49,817 bases of DNA from an uncultured Clostridium sp. (GCA_900543325.1 UQQU01000015.1:1-49817), one strand, 5' to 3'; shown: positions 1 to 8,327, counted from the first letter of the stretch. Notes: generated from the sequence alone by a model not told the origin. Numbers and translations: made by a program.

Positions 1-29
1 TTGATATATAAAGAATTTAAAAGAAAAGT

Positions 30-49
30 AGTGTAAAAAACTTTACACT
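30..49. repeat. Short inverted repeat at intron breakpoint
   Basis: The arms AGTGTAAA and TTTACACT are perfect complements around a 4-base loop. They sit just before the point (about position 50) where sequence recognisable as group II intron reverse transcriptase begins. The junction looks like the edge of a deletion or insertion. No function is assigned. Confidence 0.5.
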
Positions 50-53
50 AACA

Positions 54-875
54 TTTGATATAAAGGGACTATTTGATAATATTGACCATGAATTACTTAT
101 GAAAGCTGTTGAATTACACACAGAAGAAAAGTGGATGAAACTCTATATAAGAAGATGGTTAACAGCACCTTTTGTAACAAAGAAAGGTAGGGTTATAGAG
201 AGAAACTCCGGTACTCCGCAAGGAGGTGTAATAAGTCCTGTATTAGCAAATATATTTTTACATTATGTATTTGATATATGGATGGAGAGAAATTACCCAA
301 TGGCTCCCTTTGCTAGATATGCAGATGATGCTGTTATACATTGTAAGTCAGAAAAGCAAGCAAAAGAAATAAAGGAAGCTTTAACTCTGAGGATGAAACA
401 ATGTAAGTTAGAACTACATCCAGATAAAACAAGGATTATTTATTGTAAAGATAAAGACAGAACTAAAGATTATCCCATAACTCAATTTGACTTTTTAGGA
501 TACACATACAGGGCTGTATACATTAAATGTAGAGATGGTAAGTTAAGAAATAATTTTATAGCCTCGGCAAGTCAAAAAGCATGCAAAAGTCTAAGGAATA
601 AGATTAAAGAGATGGAATTACATAAAATGACTGGTAGCAATATAAATATTATTGCAGAAATAATAAATCCAATTGTTAGAGGTTGGATAAATTATTTTAA
701 CAAATACAATCCATCAGCTATTAAGTATACTATTGAATGTATACAACGTAGGATAGTAATATGGGCTATGTGCAAATATAAACACTTACGTGGGCGTAGG
801 CAACGAGCAGAAAAGTGGCTCTTAGAGGTAAAAACTAGAGAGCCAAAATTATTTGCTCATTGGAGCTATAGATAA
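54..875 (+). pseudogene. ltrA: Group II intron reverse transcriptase/maturase, N-terminally truncated
   Basis: The homologous frame starts at about 54 (FDIKGLFDNIDHELL), upstream of the first ATG at 99. Visible are RT motif GTPQGG (about 210-227), the catalytic YADD box at 318-329 and the later FLGY segment. The C-terminal maturase domain with GWINYF follows, ending in the usual LFAHW. The fingers region (RT domains 0 to 2), normally about 100 or more residues, is missing. The polymerase active site is intact but the protein is unlikely to work as an intron maturase. No ribosome site precedes ATG 99, so expression is doubtful. Confidence 0.85.
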
Positions 876-896
876 ATTGATGTTGTTGAATGATAA

Positions 897-930
897 GAGC
901 CGTATGAAAGGAGACTTTCACGTACGGTTC
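897..930 (+). ncRNA. Group II intron domain V
   Basis: Domain V is the catalytic hairpin of the ribozyme. The lower stem pairs GAGCCGTA with TACGGTTC. A two-base CG bulge follows, then the upper stem TGAAAG/CTTTCA is capped by a GAGA tetraloop. This is the canonical 34-nt architecture with an AGC-type catalytic triad. It starts 22 bases after the reverse transcriptase stop codon, as usual. Confidence 0.92.
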
Positions 931-933
931 TGT

Positions 934-970
934 GAGAAGTTTGGGGTGAAATTCCTCTTACTTACTTGAC
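934..970 (+). ncRNA. Group II intron domain VI (first)
   Basis: The hairpin begins three bases after domain V. GAG pairs with CTT (965-967), AAGT with ACTT (960-963) and GGGG with CCTC (954-957), with a TT/TT internal loop. An unpaired A at 964 sits seven bases from the end of CTTGAC, which is the usual place for the branch-point adenosine. This is the domain VI expected from its distance to domain V. Confidence 0.7.
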
Positions 971-971
971 T

Positions 972-1013
972 GAGAGGTCGGTAGATAAAATAATTATCTA
1001 CCTCCTACTCGAT
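972..1013 (+). ncRNA. Second domain-VI-like hairpin, possible 3' extension
   Basis: GGTAGATAA (980-988) pairs perfectly with TTATCTACC (994-1002) around AATAA. Below it AGG pairs with CCT and GAG with CTC, with an unpaired A at 1007 followed by CTCGAT. The layout copies a complete domain VI, including a bulged A seven bases from the 3' end, and CCTACTCGAT is a typical group II 3' terminus. It may be a 3' extension like that described for some Bacillus cereus introns, or the end of a second intron. Confidence 0.5.
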
Positions 1014-1014
1014 T

Positions 1015-1348
1015 GGAATATTTAATGAAAATTTTAATGTAGATGAAGTAGAATTAACTAAAAAGTTTTAATAATTATAAAGAAGATATAAGAAACATAT
1101 ATTTTCCAAAGCAAAAAGTAATATTTTTTGAAGAAAATAAAAATATTAAAAATCAATTAAAATTAAAAATAATATTTCCAGATGAGAAGGAGATTATTTA
1201 TACAGTAGATGTAATGAAATATTGGGAATACAGTGATGAACAACTTAGAGAAAAGAAGATGTATCCCCTAATACCATTACAGCTTTTTAAGTTAAGAAAA
1301 GAGTTAGAAAAGACATATAATAAATCAATTACAATTAGTCTTGGATAA
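1015..1348 (+). pseudogene. Rpn/PD-(D/E)XK-type nuclease remnant, frameshifted
   Basis: Two overlapping open frames together read like the C-terminal half of the Rpn-type (PD-(D/E)XK transposase-like) nucleases common in clostridia. The first frame (1015-1071) encodes IFNENFNVDEVELTKKF and then meets TAA. The second, shifted by one base and open from about 1058 to the TAA at 1346-1348, encodes VMKYWEYSDEQL and KKMYPLIPLQLFKLRKELEK. The KMYPLIPLQ(L/I)FKLR stretch is what I recognise. The N-terminal catalytic half is absent and no start site is present. It lies directly 3' of the intron remnant. Family assignment is from memory of the motif. Confidence 0.55.
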
Positions 1349-1442
1349 ATTTGATTTTGAGTATAAAACTGGTATAATTTATTTAGAAAATATAATAGAT
1401 GAAAGCGAGGGTAGGTTAGTTATAGTAACTAACTATATAAAT

Positions 1443-1880
1443 ATGTTAAAAGAAGTATTAAAAAAAGATGAAATAGCTGCAATGAAAGCAAGAGACAAGG
1501 CAAGAGTTAGCGTTTTAAGATTAGTCAACTCAGAAATTAAAGCATATGAAGTTAATAACAGAGAAGATATTCCAGATGAAAATGTTATTAAAATCATAGA
1601 AAAGAGTATAAAACAAACTAAGGAAGCTTTAGAGTATGCTAAGCAAGCTAATGATGAGGATAAAATAGCAGAAGGAAACTTTGCACTTGAAGTGTTAACT
1701 CCATATTTACCAAAGCAATTAACTGAAGAAGAAGTTAATGCTATGTTAAGAGAAATCATAACTAATGGTAATTATACTGTTAAAGATATGGGTAAAATAA
1801 TGAAAGAAATAATGCCAATGGTAAATGGTAAGTTTGATAGAGCTAAAATTAATCCAATGGTAAAACAAATATTAGGTTAA
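1443..1880 (+). CDS. yqeY: GatB/YqeY domain protein
   Basis: A small protein of the YqeY family, related to the C-terminal tRNA-binding domain of the GatB amidotransferase subunit; its cellular role is not settled. The sequence runs MLKEVLKKDEIAAMKARDK, then VSVLRLVNSEIK, and ends with the NPMVKQILG region. The length from ATG 1443 is 145 residues, normal for the family (about 145-150). The frame stays open back to TTG 1341, but those extra 34 residues do not resemble the family and partly overlap the Rpn remnant, so I reject that start. No good ribosome site lies directly before 1443. A GAGGGTAGG at 1406-1414 is separated from it by an 8-bp hairpin (1415-1433). A terminator follows, so it is monocistronic. 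Confidence 0.85.
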   Translation: MLKEVLKKDEIAAMKARDKARVSVLRLVNSEIKAYEVNNREDIPDENVIKIIEKSIKQTKEALEYAKQANDEDKIAEGNFALEVLTPYLPKQLTEEEVNAMLREIITNGNYTVKDMGKIMKEIMPMVNGKFDRAKINPMVKQILG

Positions 1881-1900
1881 TAAAAATAAATTTCTATAGA

Positions 1901-1932
1901 AAGGTTGGGAGTATATTATTCTCAACCTTTTT
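1901..1932 (+). terminator. Intrinsic terminator after yqeY
   Basis: AAGGTTG pairs with CAACCTT, extended by G-U pairs, and is followed by a T-run at 1928-1932. Confidence 0.75.
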
Positions 1933-2007
1933 ATAGTTGATGTATACTTATAAAAGATATAAACTTTAAGTTGTTCTGATACTATTAATATTAAGAAAGG
2001 AGTTACT

Positions 2008-3183
2008 ATGGAAAAAATAAAAGAATATATTAGGAATAATAAAATAAGAGTTTTTAGCCTGTTAATATTATTTATTACTTTTATAGCTATATTTATATGG
2101 ACTAATAATAATTATAATATATATAAATCAACCATAGCGAAAGTCGTAAGTGTTAGTGAATCTCTTAATAAAACTGAAGAAGGACCTGATGGAAGGGTAG
2201 AAAATTATTACAATCAGGTTATTACTGCCAAGGTGAAAAATGGTGAACTTAAGGGAGAAATTGTTACATTAAAAAATACATACTCATCATCTATGCTTAA
2301 AGATGAAAAGTATAAAAAAGGTGATGATTTATTTATAAGTGTAAATAAGAATGATGGAGAGCTTACAGGTATCATTAGTGGGTTAAAAAGAGATAAATTT
2401 ATAGTTTTACTTATAGAAATATTTATCTTTACTATTGTTGCTGTAGCAGGAAAATTTGGAGTTTATACATTAGCTACATTAGTTGTTAATATATCTGCAT
2501 TTATATATTTTATAAGGTTATATATTTCAGGAAAAGATTTTATGTTAATAAATTTATTAATGATAATATTCTTTAGTACTGTAACATTATTGTTACTTGG
2601 AGGTTTTTCAAGAAAAAATATAGGTGCAATACTTTCAACATTAATAACAACTTCATTAATATATGTATTATATAAATTAACTATAGAGTTTACTGGTGAT
2701 TTGCATTATGAATTAATGGACTATATAGCAGGGCCTAATGATATAGAAAATATATTTTTATCAGGTGTAATAATAGGTTGTTTAGGTGCAGTTATGGATG
2801 TAAGTATAACAATTAATTCAGCTGTTAATGAAATTGTTAATTCAACAAGTTCCATTACTATAAAGCAGTTAATTAAATCTATAAGAGAAATTGGACATGA
2901 TATTATGGGAACTATGATAAATGTTTTAATGTTTTCTTATATAGGAGGAAGTTTAGCTATCGTTATATTGAAAATAATAAATGGGTATAATTTGGCAAGG
3001 ATGATTCAATTTGATATTTCATTTGAAATAGTTAGGTTCCTAATTGGATCTATAGGAATAGTTGCAGCTGTACCTATATCAGCTTTAGTTGCGGTATTAT
3101 TTTTTAGGAAAGGAATGAAGAAAGATGATACTGATATTGGCCATAGTATTGTTAGTATTGATGATTCTAATAGGGGGAGATAG
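2008..3183 (+). CDS. YibE/F family membrane protein
   Basis: A 391-residue integral membrane protein of the YibE/F family, whose function is unknown. One hydrophobic segment at about residues 15-33 is followed by an extracytoplasmic stretch (about 40-125), then roughly seven further hydrophobic segments to about residue 375. Family-like patterns include GVIIGCLGAVMDVSITI and the following helix with GHDIMGTMINVL. The start at 2008 has AGAAAGGAG seven bases upstream. The next gene, also YibE/F, overlaps by 59 bases, so the two are surely co-transcribed and probably form one membrane complex. A charged tail follows the last helix. Confidence 0.85.
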   Translation: MEKIKEYIRNNKIRVFSLLILFITFIAIFIWTNNNYNIYKSTIAKVVSVSESLNKTEEGPDGRVENYYNQVITAKVKNGELKGEIVTLKNTYSSSMLKDEKYKKGDDLFISVNKNDGELTGIISGLKRDKFIVLLIEIFIFTIVAVAGKFGVYTLATLVVNISAFIYFIRLYISGKDFMLINLLMIIFFSTVTLLLLGGFSRKNIGAILSTLITTSLIYVLYKLTIEFTGDLHYELMDYIAGPNDIENIFLSGVIIGCLGAVMDVSITINSAVNEIVNSTSSITIKQLIKSIREIGHDIMGTMINVLMFSYIGGSLAIVILKIINGYNLARMIQFDISFEIVRFLIGSIGIVAAVPISALVAVLFFRKGMKKDDTDIGHSIVSIDDSNRGR

Positions 3184-3934
3184 AGGGGCAAAATCTTTTA
3201 TTGCACTTGTATGTAATATATTTGCCTTAGTAATTGGACTTTATCTTATAATTTTAGGAATTAATCCAATAATAGTAACTATTTTAGGAGTTATAGTTTT
3301 TTGTCAGATAACATTAATATATCAAAATGGACATAATTTAAAAACTTATGCTGCAGTTATTTCTGTTATTTTTGTTACATTAATATTAAGTTTAATGATT
3401 ATGTTTATAGGCAATAAATCTAACTTTGGTGGATATAGTGAACTTGATTTAAGTTCAGATATTAGTATTTACTTATCTCCTAATGTAAATATTAATATGA
3501 ATCAATTAATGATATGTATGATTATAATAAGTTTATTAGGGGCAATAATGGATACAGCAATGGCAATAACATCATCATTATTTGAATTTAATGAAGTTAA
3601 TAGGGACATTACTATTAAAGAATTAATAAAGATGGGATTTAATGTAGGAAGAGACATATTAGGAACAACTGTTAATACACTTTTTTTTGCTACAATAGGG
3701 GAAACTATGATGATTAGTATTTTATTTATGAAAAATAACTATACCCTTGAAAGTGTTATTAATTCAAAAGAGTTTTTTCAAAATTTATTTAGCTTAGCTA
3801 TTTCTAATATAGGATGTTTACTTATAATTCCAATAAGTATTTTTATAGGTACTTATATGTTAAAGGGGGATAATAAAGTTATAAATAAGTTAAAATTTTA
3901 TTGTAATAAGTTAGAGAGAGAAAATAATAATTAA
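3125..3934 (+). CDS. YibE/F family membrane protein, second copy
   Basis: A 269-residue protein with about seven hydrophobic segments and almost no soluble domain. It shares family patterns with its upstream neighbour: LLGAIMDTAMAITSSLFE here against LGAVMDVSITINSAVNE there, and GRDILGTTVNTLFFA against GHDIMGTMINVLMFS. It lacks the N-terminal extracytoplasmic region of the first protein, so the pair consists of one long and one short paralogue. The ATG at 3125 lies inside the end of the upstream gene behind AGGAAAGGAATGAAG, which favours translational coupling. Substrate and role are unknown. Confidence 0.82.
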   Translation: MILILAIVLLVLMILIGGDRGAKSFIALVCNIFALVIGLYLIILGINPIIVTILGVIVFCQITLIYQNGHNLKTYAAVISVIFVTLILSLMIMFIGNKSNFGGYSELDLSSDISIYLSPNVNINMNQLMICMIIISLLGAIMDTAMAITSSLFEFNEVNRDITIKELIKMGFNVGRDILGTTVNTLFFATIGETMMISILFMKNNYTLESVINSKEFFQNLFSLAISNIGCLLIIPISIFIGTYMLKGDNKVINKLKFYCNKLERENNN

Positions 3935-4037
3935 TATATAAAATTATTTTATAAAACAATTGAAATATTGTAAAATTACTATTAAAGTAAATTTTATATA
4001 AAGAGTAATAAGATTATTATAAATAGGGGGAAGAAAA

Positions 4038-5795
4038 ATGAGTAAACTTAAGAAATTAAGAGAAGTTATGAAAAAATATAATATTAATTATTATATAATT
4101 CCAAGTGCAGATCCACATCAAAGTGAATATGTAGCAGAGTATTATAGGGGAAGAGCAGAAGTATCAGGATTCACCGGTTCTGCTGGTACATTATTAGTTG
4201 GAGAAAAAGAAGCTAAATTATGGACTGATGGAAGATATTTTATACAAGCAGCAGAGCAATTACAAGGTAGTGGAATTGATTTAATGAAAATGGCAACACC
4301 AGGATATGATACTATTAATCAATGGGTAGAAAAGAACATTAAAGAAAATAAAACATTAGGTTTTGATGGAAGATGTTATAGTACTAATCAATATAAAGAT
4401 TTATTAAAGATAGCTGAGAAGAATAAATTTAATATAAATATGGACAAGGATTTATTAGAAGAGATATGGAATGATAGACCAAGCTTACCAGAAGATAAGA
4501 TTTTTGTTCATGATGAAAAATATTGTGGAAAAAGTGTAAAAGAAAAACTAAATGAAGTTAGAAAATATATGAAGGAAAATGAAGTTCAAAACTACTTATT
4601 AACTTCTTTAGATGATATAGCATGGCTTTTTAATATTAGAGGCAATGATATTTTGTTTAATCCGGTGGCGTTAAGTTATGCAATAATAACAGAAAATGAG
4701 GCAAAGCTTTATATTAGTAAAACTAAAGTTGATGCTGAAGTAGAAGCAGCCTTAAAAGCACAAGAAGTTATTATATATGATTATAGTGAAATTGAAGAGC
4801 ATGTAAAACATCTTAATGGAAATACATTAATAGATCCAGCTAAAGTTAATGCTAAACTTTATTCTTTATTATCTTGCACAATAATAGAAAAGCTAAATGT
4901 AACTACTAAATTAAAGGCTATAAAAAATGAGATTGAAATAGCTAATTTTGAAAATGCTCATATTAAAGATGGCGTTGCAATGTTTAAATTTATAAAATAT
5001 TTAAAAGATAATATTGGTAAAGAAAAAGTTACTGAAATATCAGCTAGTAAAAAGTTATCAGAATTGAGAAGTCAAGGTGAACTAGCAAAGGGAGATAGCT
5101 TTGGAACAATAGCAGGATATAAGGAACATGCAGCTATGATGCATTATAGTGCTACTCCTGAAAGTGATTATGAATTAAAGACACAGGGATTATTTTTAGT
5201 GGATTCAGGTGGACAATATTTAGATGGAACTACTGATATAACAAGAACTTTTGTATTAGGAGATATTACAGAAGAGGAGAAAAGAGACTTTACTTTAGTG
5301 TTAAAAGGTCACATTAATTTGGCAAAAGCTAAATTTTTAAAGGGATCTACAGGGTGTAATTTAGATATTTTAGCTAGAGGTCCATTGTGGCAATATGGTT
5401 TAGATTATAAGTGTGGAACAGGGCATGGAGTTGGATTTTTCTTAAATGTTCATGAAGGGCCACAAGGTATAAGACCTAATGGAAATACAGTTCCATTGGA
5501 GCCAGGAATGATATTAACTAATGAACCTGGTGTTTATAAAGAGGGTAAATTTGGAATAAGAACTGAAAATGTTATGGTAGTAGTTAAGGATGAAAGTAAT
5601 GAATGTGGAGAATTTTATAAATTTGATACAATATCATACTGTCCTATAGATTTAAATGGAATTAAAGTAGAATTGTTAAATGAGGATGAGAAAAAATGGT
5701 TAAACAATTATCATAAGAAAGTATATAATAAGCTTTCACCTTATTTAAACTCAGAAGAGAAAGAATTATTAAAAAGAGAAACAAGAGAAATATAA
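4038..5795 (+). CDS. pepP: Xaa-Pro aminopeptidase (M24 family)
   Basis: A cytoplasmic metallopeptidase that removes an N-terminal residue preceding proline. At 585 residues it is the long form: two creatinase-type N-terminal domains (about 1-140 and 150-300), the pita-bread M24 domain (about 305-520) and the extra C-terminal domain of eukaryotic-type aminopeptidase P (about 530-585). All five expected metal ligands are visible: D389 and D400 (the 11-residue spacing of the family), H463 in GTGHGVG, E496 in TNEPG and E510 in RTENV. The start follows AGGGGGAAG. It stands alone, with its own terminator. Confidence 0.92.
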   Translation: MSKLKKLREVMKKYNINYYIIPSADPHQSEYVAEYYRGRAEVSGFTGSAGTLLVGEKEAKLWTDGRYFIQAAEQLQGSGIDLMKMATPGYDTINQWVEKNIKENKTLGFDGRCYSTNQYKDLLKIAEKNKFNINMDKDLLEEIWNDRPSLPEDKIFVHDEKYCGKSVKEKLNEVRKYMKENEVQNYLLTSLDDIAWLFNIRGNDILFNPVALSYAIITENEAKLYISKTKVDAEVEAALKAQEVIIYDYSEIEEHVKHLNGNTLIDPAKVNAKLYSLLSCTIIEKLNVTTKLKAIKNEIEIANFENAHIKDGVAMFKFIKYLKDNIGKEKVTEISASKKLSELRSQGELAKGDSFGTIAGYKEHAAMMHYSATPESDYELKTQGLFLVDSGGQYLDGTTDITRTFVLGDITEEEKRDFTLVLKGHINLAKAKFLKGSTGCNLDILARGPLWQYGLDYKCGTGHGVGFFLNVHEGPQGIRPNGNTVPLEPGMILTNEPGVYKEGKFGIRTENVMVVVKDESNECGEFYKFDTISYCPIDLNGIKVELLNEDEKKWLNNYHKKVYNKLSPYLNSEEKELLKRETREI

Positions 5796-5805
5796 GTATA
5801 AATAA

Positions 5806-5844
5806 GAAAAAGTTAGGATTGGAGATATAATCCTAACTTTTTTT
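5806..5844 (+). terminator. Intrinsic terminator after pepP
   Basis: AAAAAGTTAGGATT pairs with AATCCTAACTTTTT around a short loop and is followed by a T-run. It may act in both directions, since the minus-strand peptide gene ends at 5926. Confidence 0.85.
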
Positions 5845-5925
5845 CTGTAAATTATATAAATAAAAATAATAGTACCAAAGATAGAGTAGTTATATAAGAA
5901 TTGCGTTTAATATTAGCTTAGTGTA

Positions 5926-6105
5926 CTAGAAAAATAAGAATAATAACGGCCATATTAGCCAGTTGTTACCAAAGCCGCAGTTTCCAGAACCACAGTTATT
6001 AAAGCCACAATTTCTACAGCCGCAGTTATTAAAATTACCACAATTATTTCTACCACAATTATTTCTACCACAATTTCTGTTACGATTATTACAAGATCTT
6101 CCCAT
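5926..6105 (-). CDS. Small Cys/Asn/Gly-rich peptide, 59 aa
   Basis: An overlooked-type small gene. The ATG at 6105-6103 follows GGAGGAAAATTT, a near-ideal clostridial ribosome site. The 59 codons read as repeated NxCG units (NRNCGRNNCGRNNCG, then NNCGCRNCGFNNCG) with nine Cys and many Asn and Gly, ending in a hydrophobic tail WLIWPLLFLFF. Low-complexity Cys/Asn/Gly peptides with a short hydrophobic end occur in Firmicutes as spore-coat or sporulation-associated products. That resemblance, and the divergent SleC-like gene at 6358, suggest a sporulation role, but this is inference. A 73-codon open frame on the plus strand here is its shadow. Regular Cys spacing could also bind metal. Confidence 0.72.
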   Translation of the reverse strand: MGRSCNNRNRNCGRNNCGRNNCGNFNNCGCRNCGFNNCGSGNCGFGNNWLIWPLLFLFF

Positions 6106-6357
6106 AAATTTTCCTCCTATGAAATATGAAAACTTAATTCATATTCTGTTAAATTTGTTTTATACTATAATATACTCAACATAAAAAATATAGTGCATAT
6201 TATTTATGGAAATTTTAGTATAATTACAATATTTAAAAAATAGTTTTGATATAATAAATGTAAATATTAGATAAAAGCCTTAATATATGGGATGTATACT
6301 CACATAATAATACAGATTTAATATATTAATAACGAAGTATTAAATTAAGGTGGTAAA

Positions 6358-8157
6358 ATGAGTTTTGGAAAATTAGAATTTATTTTATATGTGGGGGAAG
6401 AGGCGTTACCAGTTACTGATGCTGAAATAATTATTTTGAATACAGATACAGCAGATATTTTTAGTAATAAGGTTTTAAAGGTAGATAGTAATGGTAAAAG
6501 TAAACCTGTGAGTTTATATACCTATGAGAGATATTTATCAGAAGAGCCTGATGCATCTATCAAGCCATATAAAACTTATGATGCTATTATTATTAGTAAT
6601 ACACTACAAAATAAATATATAAAAAATATCCCTATTTTTGCTGGTATAACATCTATTCAAAAAGTTCAGATGACTCCAAAAGCAAGGGGATTAAATGCAA
6701 TTGATATTATAGATATACCACCAAATGGGTTAATTGCAAGTGAAGAAGTAATAGCTGAAGAAAAAATAGGGGTTAAAAATATTGCAATGGAAGCTAGTAA
6801 TGAAAAAGGTGCAAAAATACTAAAGGAAGTTGTTATACCTGAATATATAACTGTTCATTTAGGTTCTCCAAATTCAAGTGCACAAAATGTGACTGTATTA
6901 TTTACTGATTATTTAAAAAATGTTGCATCAAGTGAAATATACCCAACATGGCCAAGAGCAGCATTAGAAAGTAACATTTATGCTCAAATTTCATTTACTT
7001 TAAATAGAATATACACTGAATGGTATAGAAGTAGAGGATATGATTTTGATATTACAAATTCAACAGCTTATGACCATTATTTTGTAAATGGAAGAAATAT
7101 TTATGATACTATAAGTGAAGTTGTAGATGATATATTCAATGAATATATATCTAGAATTCAATTTAAAGAACCATTATTGGCTCAATATTGTAATGGGACA
7201 ACTGTTACTTGTGATGGATTATCTCAATGGGGAACAGTAAGTTATGCAGATCAAGGATATGATGCATTTAAAATATTACAGGTGTATTATGGTAATAATA
7301 TTGAATTAAGAACAGCTAATTATGAATATGGCACCATACAATCCTATCCTGGTAAGGCACTAAGAGTAGGTGATAGTGGTGAGGATGTTAAAACAATTCA
7401 AATGCAACTAAATAGAATAAGAAAAAATTATCCTGAAATTCCTGAAATAACAAATGTAAATGGAGAGTTTAATGAGGCAACTAAAAATGCTGTAAAAACC
7501 TTCCAAAAGATTTTTAATTTAACTCAAGATGGAATAGTAGGAAAGCAAACATGGTATAAGATATCACAAATTTATGTAGGTGTTAAAAAACTAGCAGAAC
7601 TTAATTCAGAGGGAGAAAAATTACCTTTACCTGAAACTGCGCCAACAGAAACAATAAGATTAGGTGCTGAAGGAGAAAACGTAAAGATTGCACAATACTT
7701 ATTAGCTGTTATAGGAGCTTTTTATGATGAAATATTACCGGTAAAAATTACTGGAAAATATGATAATGAAACAGAGGAGTCAGTAAGATCATTCCAAAGG
7801 CAATTTAATTTAACTGTGGATGGGATTATTGGACCTAAAACATGGAGTAAGCTGATAGAAGTTTATAAAACTCTAGAACCTTATATACTAGATTCTTCAG
7901 GGAAATTAATTAAATATCCAGGGTATGTGCTAAAGAAGGGAAAGAAGGGTGAATCAGTAAGGCTTATTCAAACTTGGTTAGATGCAATTAATTCAAAATA
8001 TCCATTTATTCCGGCAGTTACTGTTGATGGAATATTTGGAGATAGAACTAGAGAAGCTGTAATGATATTTCAAAGATGGGCAGGGTTAGTAGATGATGGG
8101 ATAGTAGGAAAATTAACTTGGGATAAATTGTATGAAGTCTATAGAAGCGTGGTTTAA
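6358..8157 (+). CDS. SpoIID-domain/peptidoglycan-binding protein, SleC-like
   Basis: A 599-residue protein likely to act on peptidoglycan, similar in layout to the germination-specific cortex-lytic enzyme SleC. Residues 1-150 form an N-terminal region. A SpoIID-type lytic transglycosylase domain spans about 155-325, with VASSEIYPTWP; E193 corresponds to the catalytic Glu of SpoIID. It continues through YAQISFTLNRIYTEWYRSRG and GLSQWGT. Three peptidoglycan-binding domains follow (about 334-402, 433-502 and 527-596), each with an FQ..F.L..DGI.G..TW signature. SleC of C. perfringens is shorter (about 440 residues) with fewer binding domains, so this may be a paralogue. No signal peptide is seen. 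The start has AAGGTGG upstream. Confidence 0.8.
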   Translation: MSFGKLEFILYVGEEALPVTDAEIIILNTDTADIFSNKVLKVDSNGKSKPVSLYTYERYLSEEPDASIKPYKTYDAIIISNTLQNKYIKNIPIFAGITSIQKVQMTPKARGLNAIDIIDIPPNGLIASEEVIAEEKIGVKNIAMEASNEKGAKILKEVVIPEYITVHLGSPNSSAQNVTVLFTDYLKNVASSEIYPTWPRAALESNIYAQISFTLNRIYTEWYRSRGYDFDITNSTAYDHYFVNGRNIYDTISEVVDDIFNEYISRIQFKEPLLAQYCNGTTVTCDGLSQWGTVSYADQGYDAFKILQVYYGNNIELRTANYEYGTIQSYPGKALRVGDSGEDVKTIQMQLNRIRKNYPEIPEITNVNGEFNEATKNAVKTFQKIFNLTQDGIVGKQTWYKISQIYVGVKKLAELNSEGEKLPLPETAPTETIRLGAEGENVKIAQYLLAVIGAFYDEILPVKITGKYDNETEESVRSFQRQFNLTVDGIIGPKTWSKLIEVYKTLEPYILDSSGKLIKYPGYVLKKGKKGESVRLIQTWLDAINSKYPFIPAVTVDGIFGDRTREAVMIFQRWAGLVDDGIVGKLTWDKLYEVYRSVV

Positions 8158-8160
8158 ATA

Positions 8161-8209
8161 AAAACTCTCTACGTATTGATTAAGTTATAATACATAGAGA
8201 GTTTTTTTG
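8161..8209 (+). terminator. Intrinsic terminator after SleC-like gene
   Basis: AAAACTCTCTA pairs with TAGAGAGTTTT, with GTATT/AATAC continuing the stem, and is followed by seven T. Confidence 0.88.
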
Positions 8210-8277
8210 TTTTTACATAAGAGTTAAAATCTATAACAGTTGAATAAGAAATTAAGTATAATTATTGAATTTAATCT

Positions 8278-8327
8278 ATTATTTTTCGTATTTGAAAGAA
8301 GTTAAGTTAAATATTACGAAAAATAAT
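8278..8327. repeat. Perfect 13-bp inverted repeat upstream of pot promoter
   Basis: ATTATTTTTCGTA (8278-8290) and its exact complement TACGAAAAATAAT (8315-8327) are separated by 24 bases. The arms end 10 bases before the -35 box of the potB promoter, where an upstream regulator would bind. TTCG/CGAA cores recall purine-repressor boxes, which would fit the deaminases at the end of this operon, but the orientation is opposite to the Bacillus PurR arrangement. Confidence 0.6.

Larger units (their letters stand above)
50..1013 (+). mobile_element. Group II intron, 5'-truncated remnant
   Basis: This is the 3' part of a bacterial group II intron: reverse transcriptase/maturase coding sequence, then ribozyme domain V and domain VI. 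Domains I to III and the N-terminal part of the reverse transcriptase are absent, because the reading frame upstream of about position 50 is not RT-like and has a stop at 18-20. The element therefore cannot splice by itself. The 3' end is ambiguous: one domain-VI-like hairpin ends at 970 and a second at 1013. It lies next to a decayed Rpn-like nuclease gene, another mobile-type sequence. The 5' boundary is approximate. Confidence 0.85.

Noticed and set aside
1341..1442. TTG start giving a 179-residue YqeY
   Set aside because: The extra 34 residues are not part of the family and overlap the Rpn-like remnant; no ribosome site precedes the TTG.
1433..1759. A 108-codon minus-strand frame
   Set aside because: Antisense to yqeY, with no ribosome site and Ser/Leu-rich shadow composition.
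5963..6184. A 73-codon plus-strand frame rich in Pro, Leu and Gln
   Set aside because: It has no ribosome site and is the shadow of the Cys-rich peptide gene on the minus strand, which has a near-ideal one.
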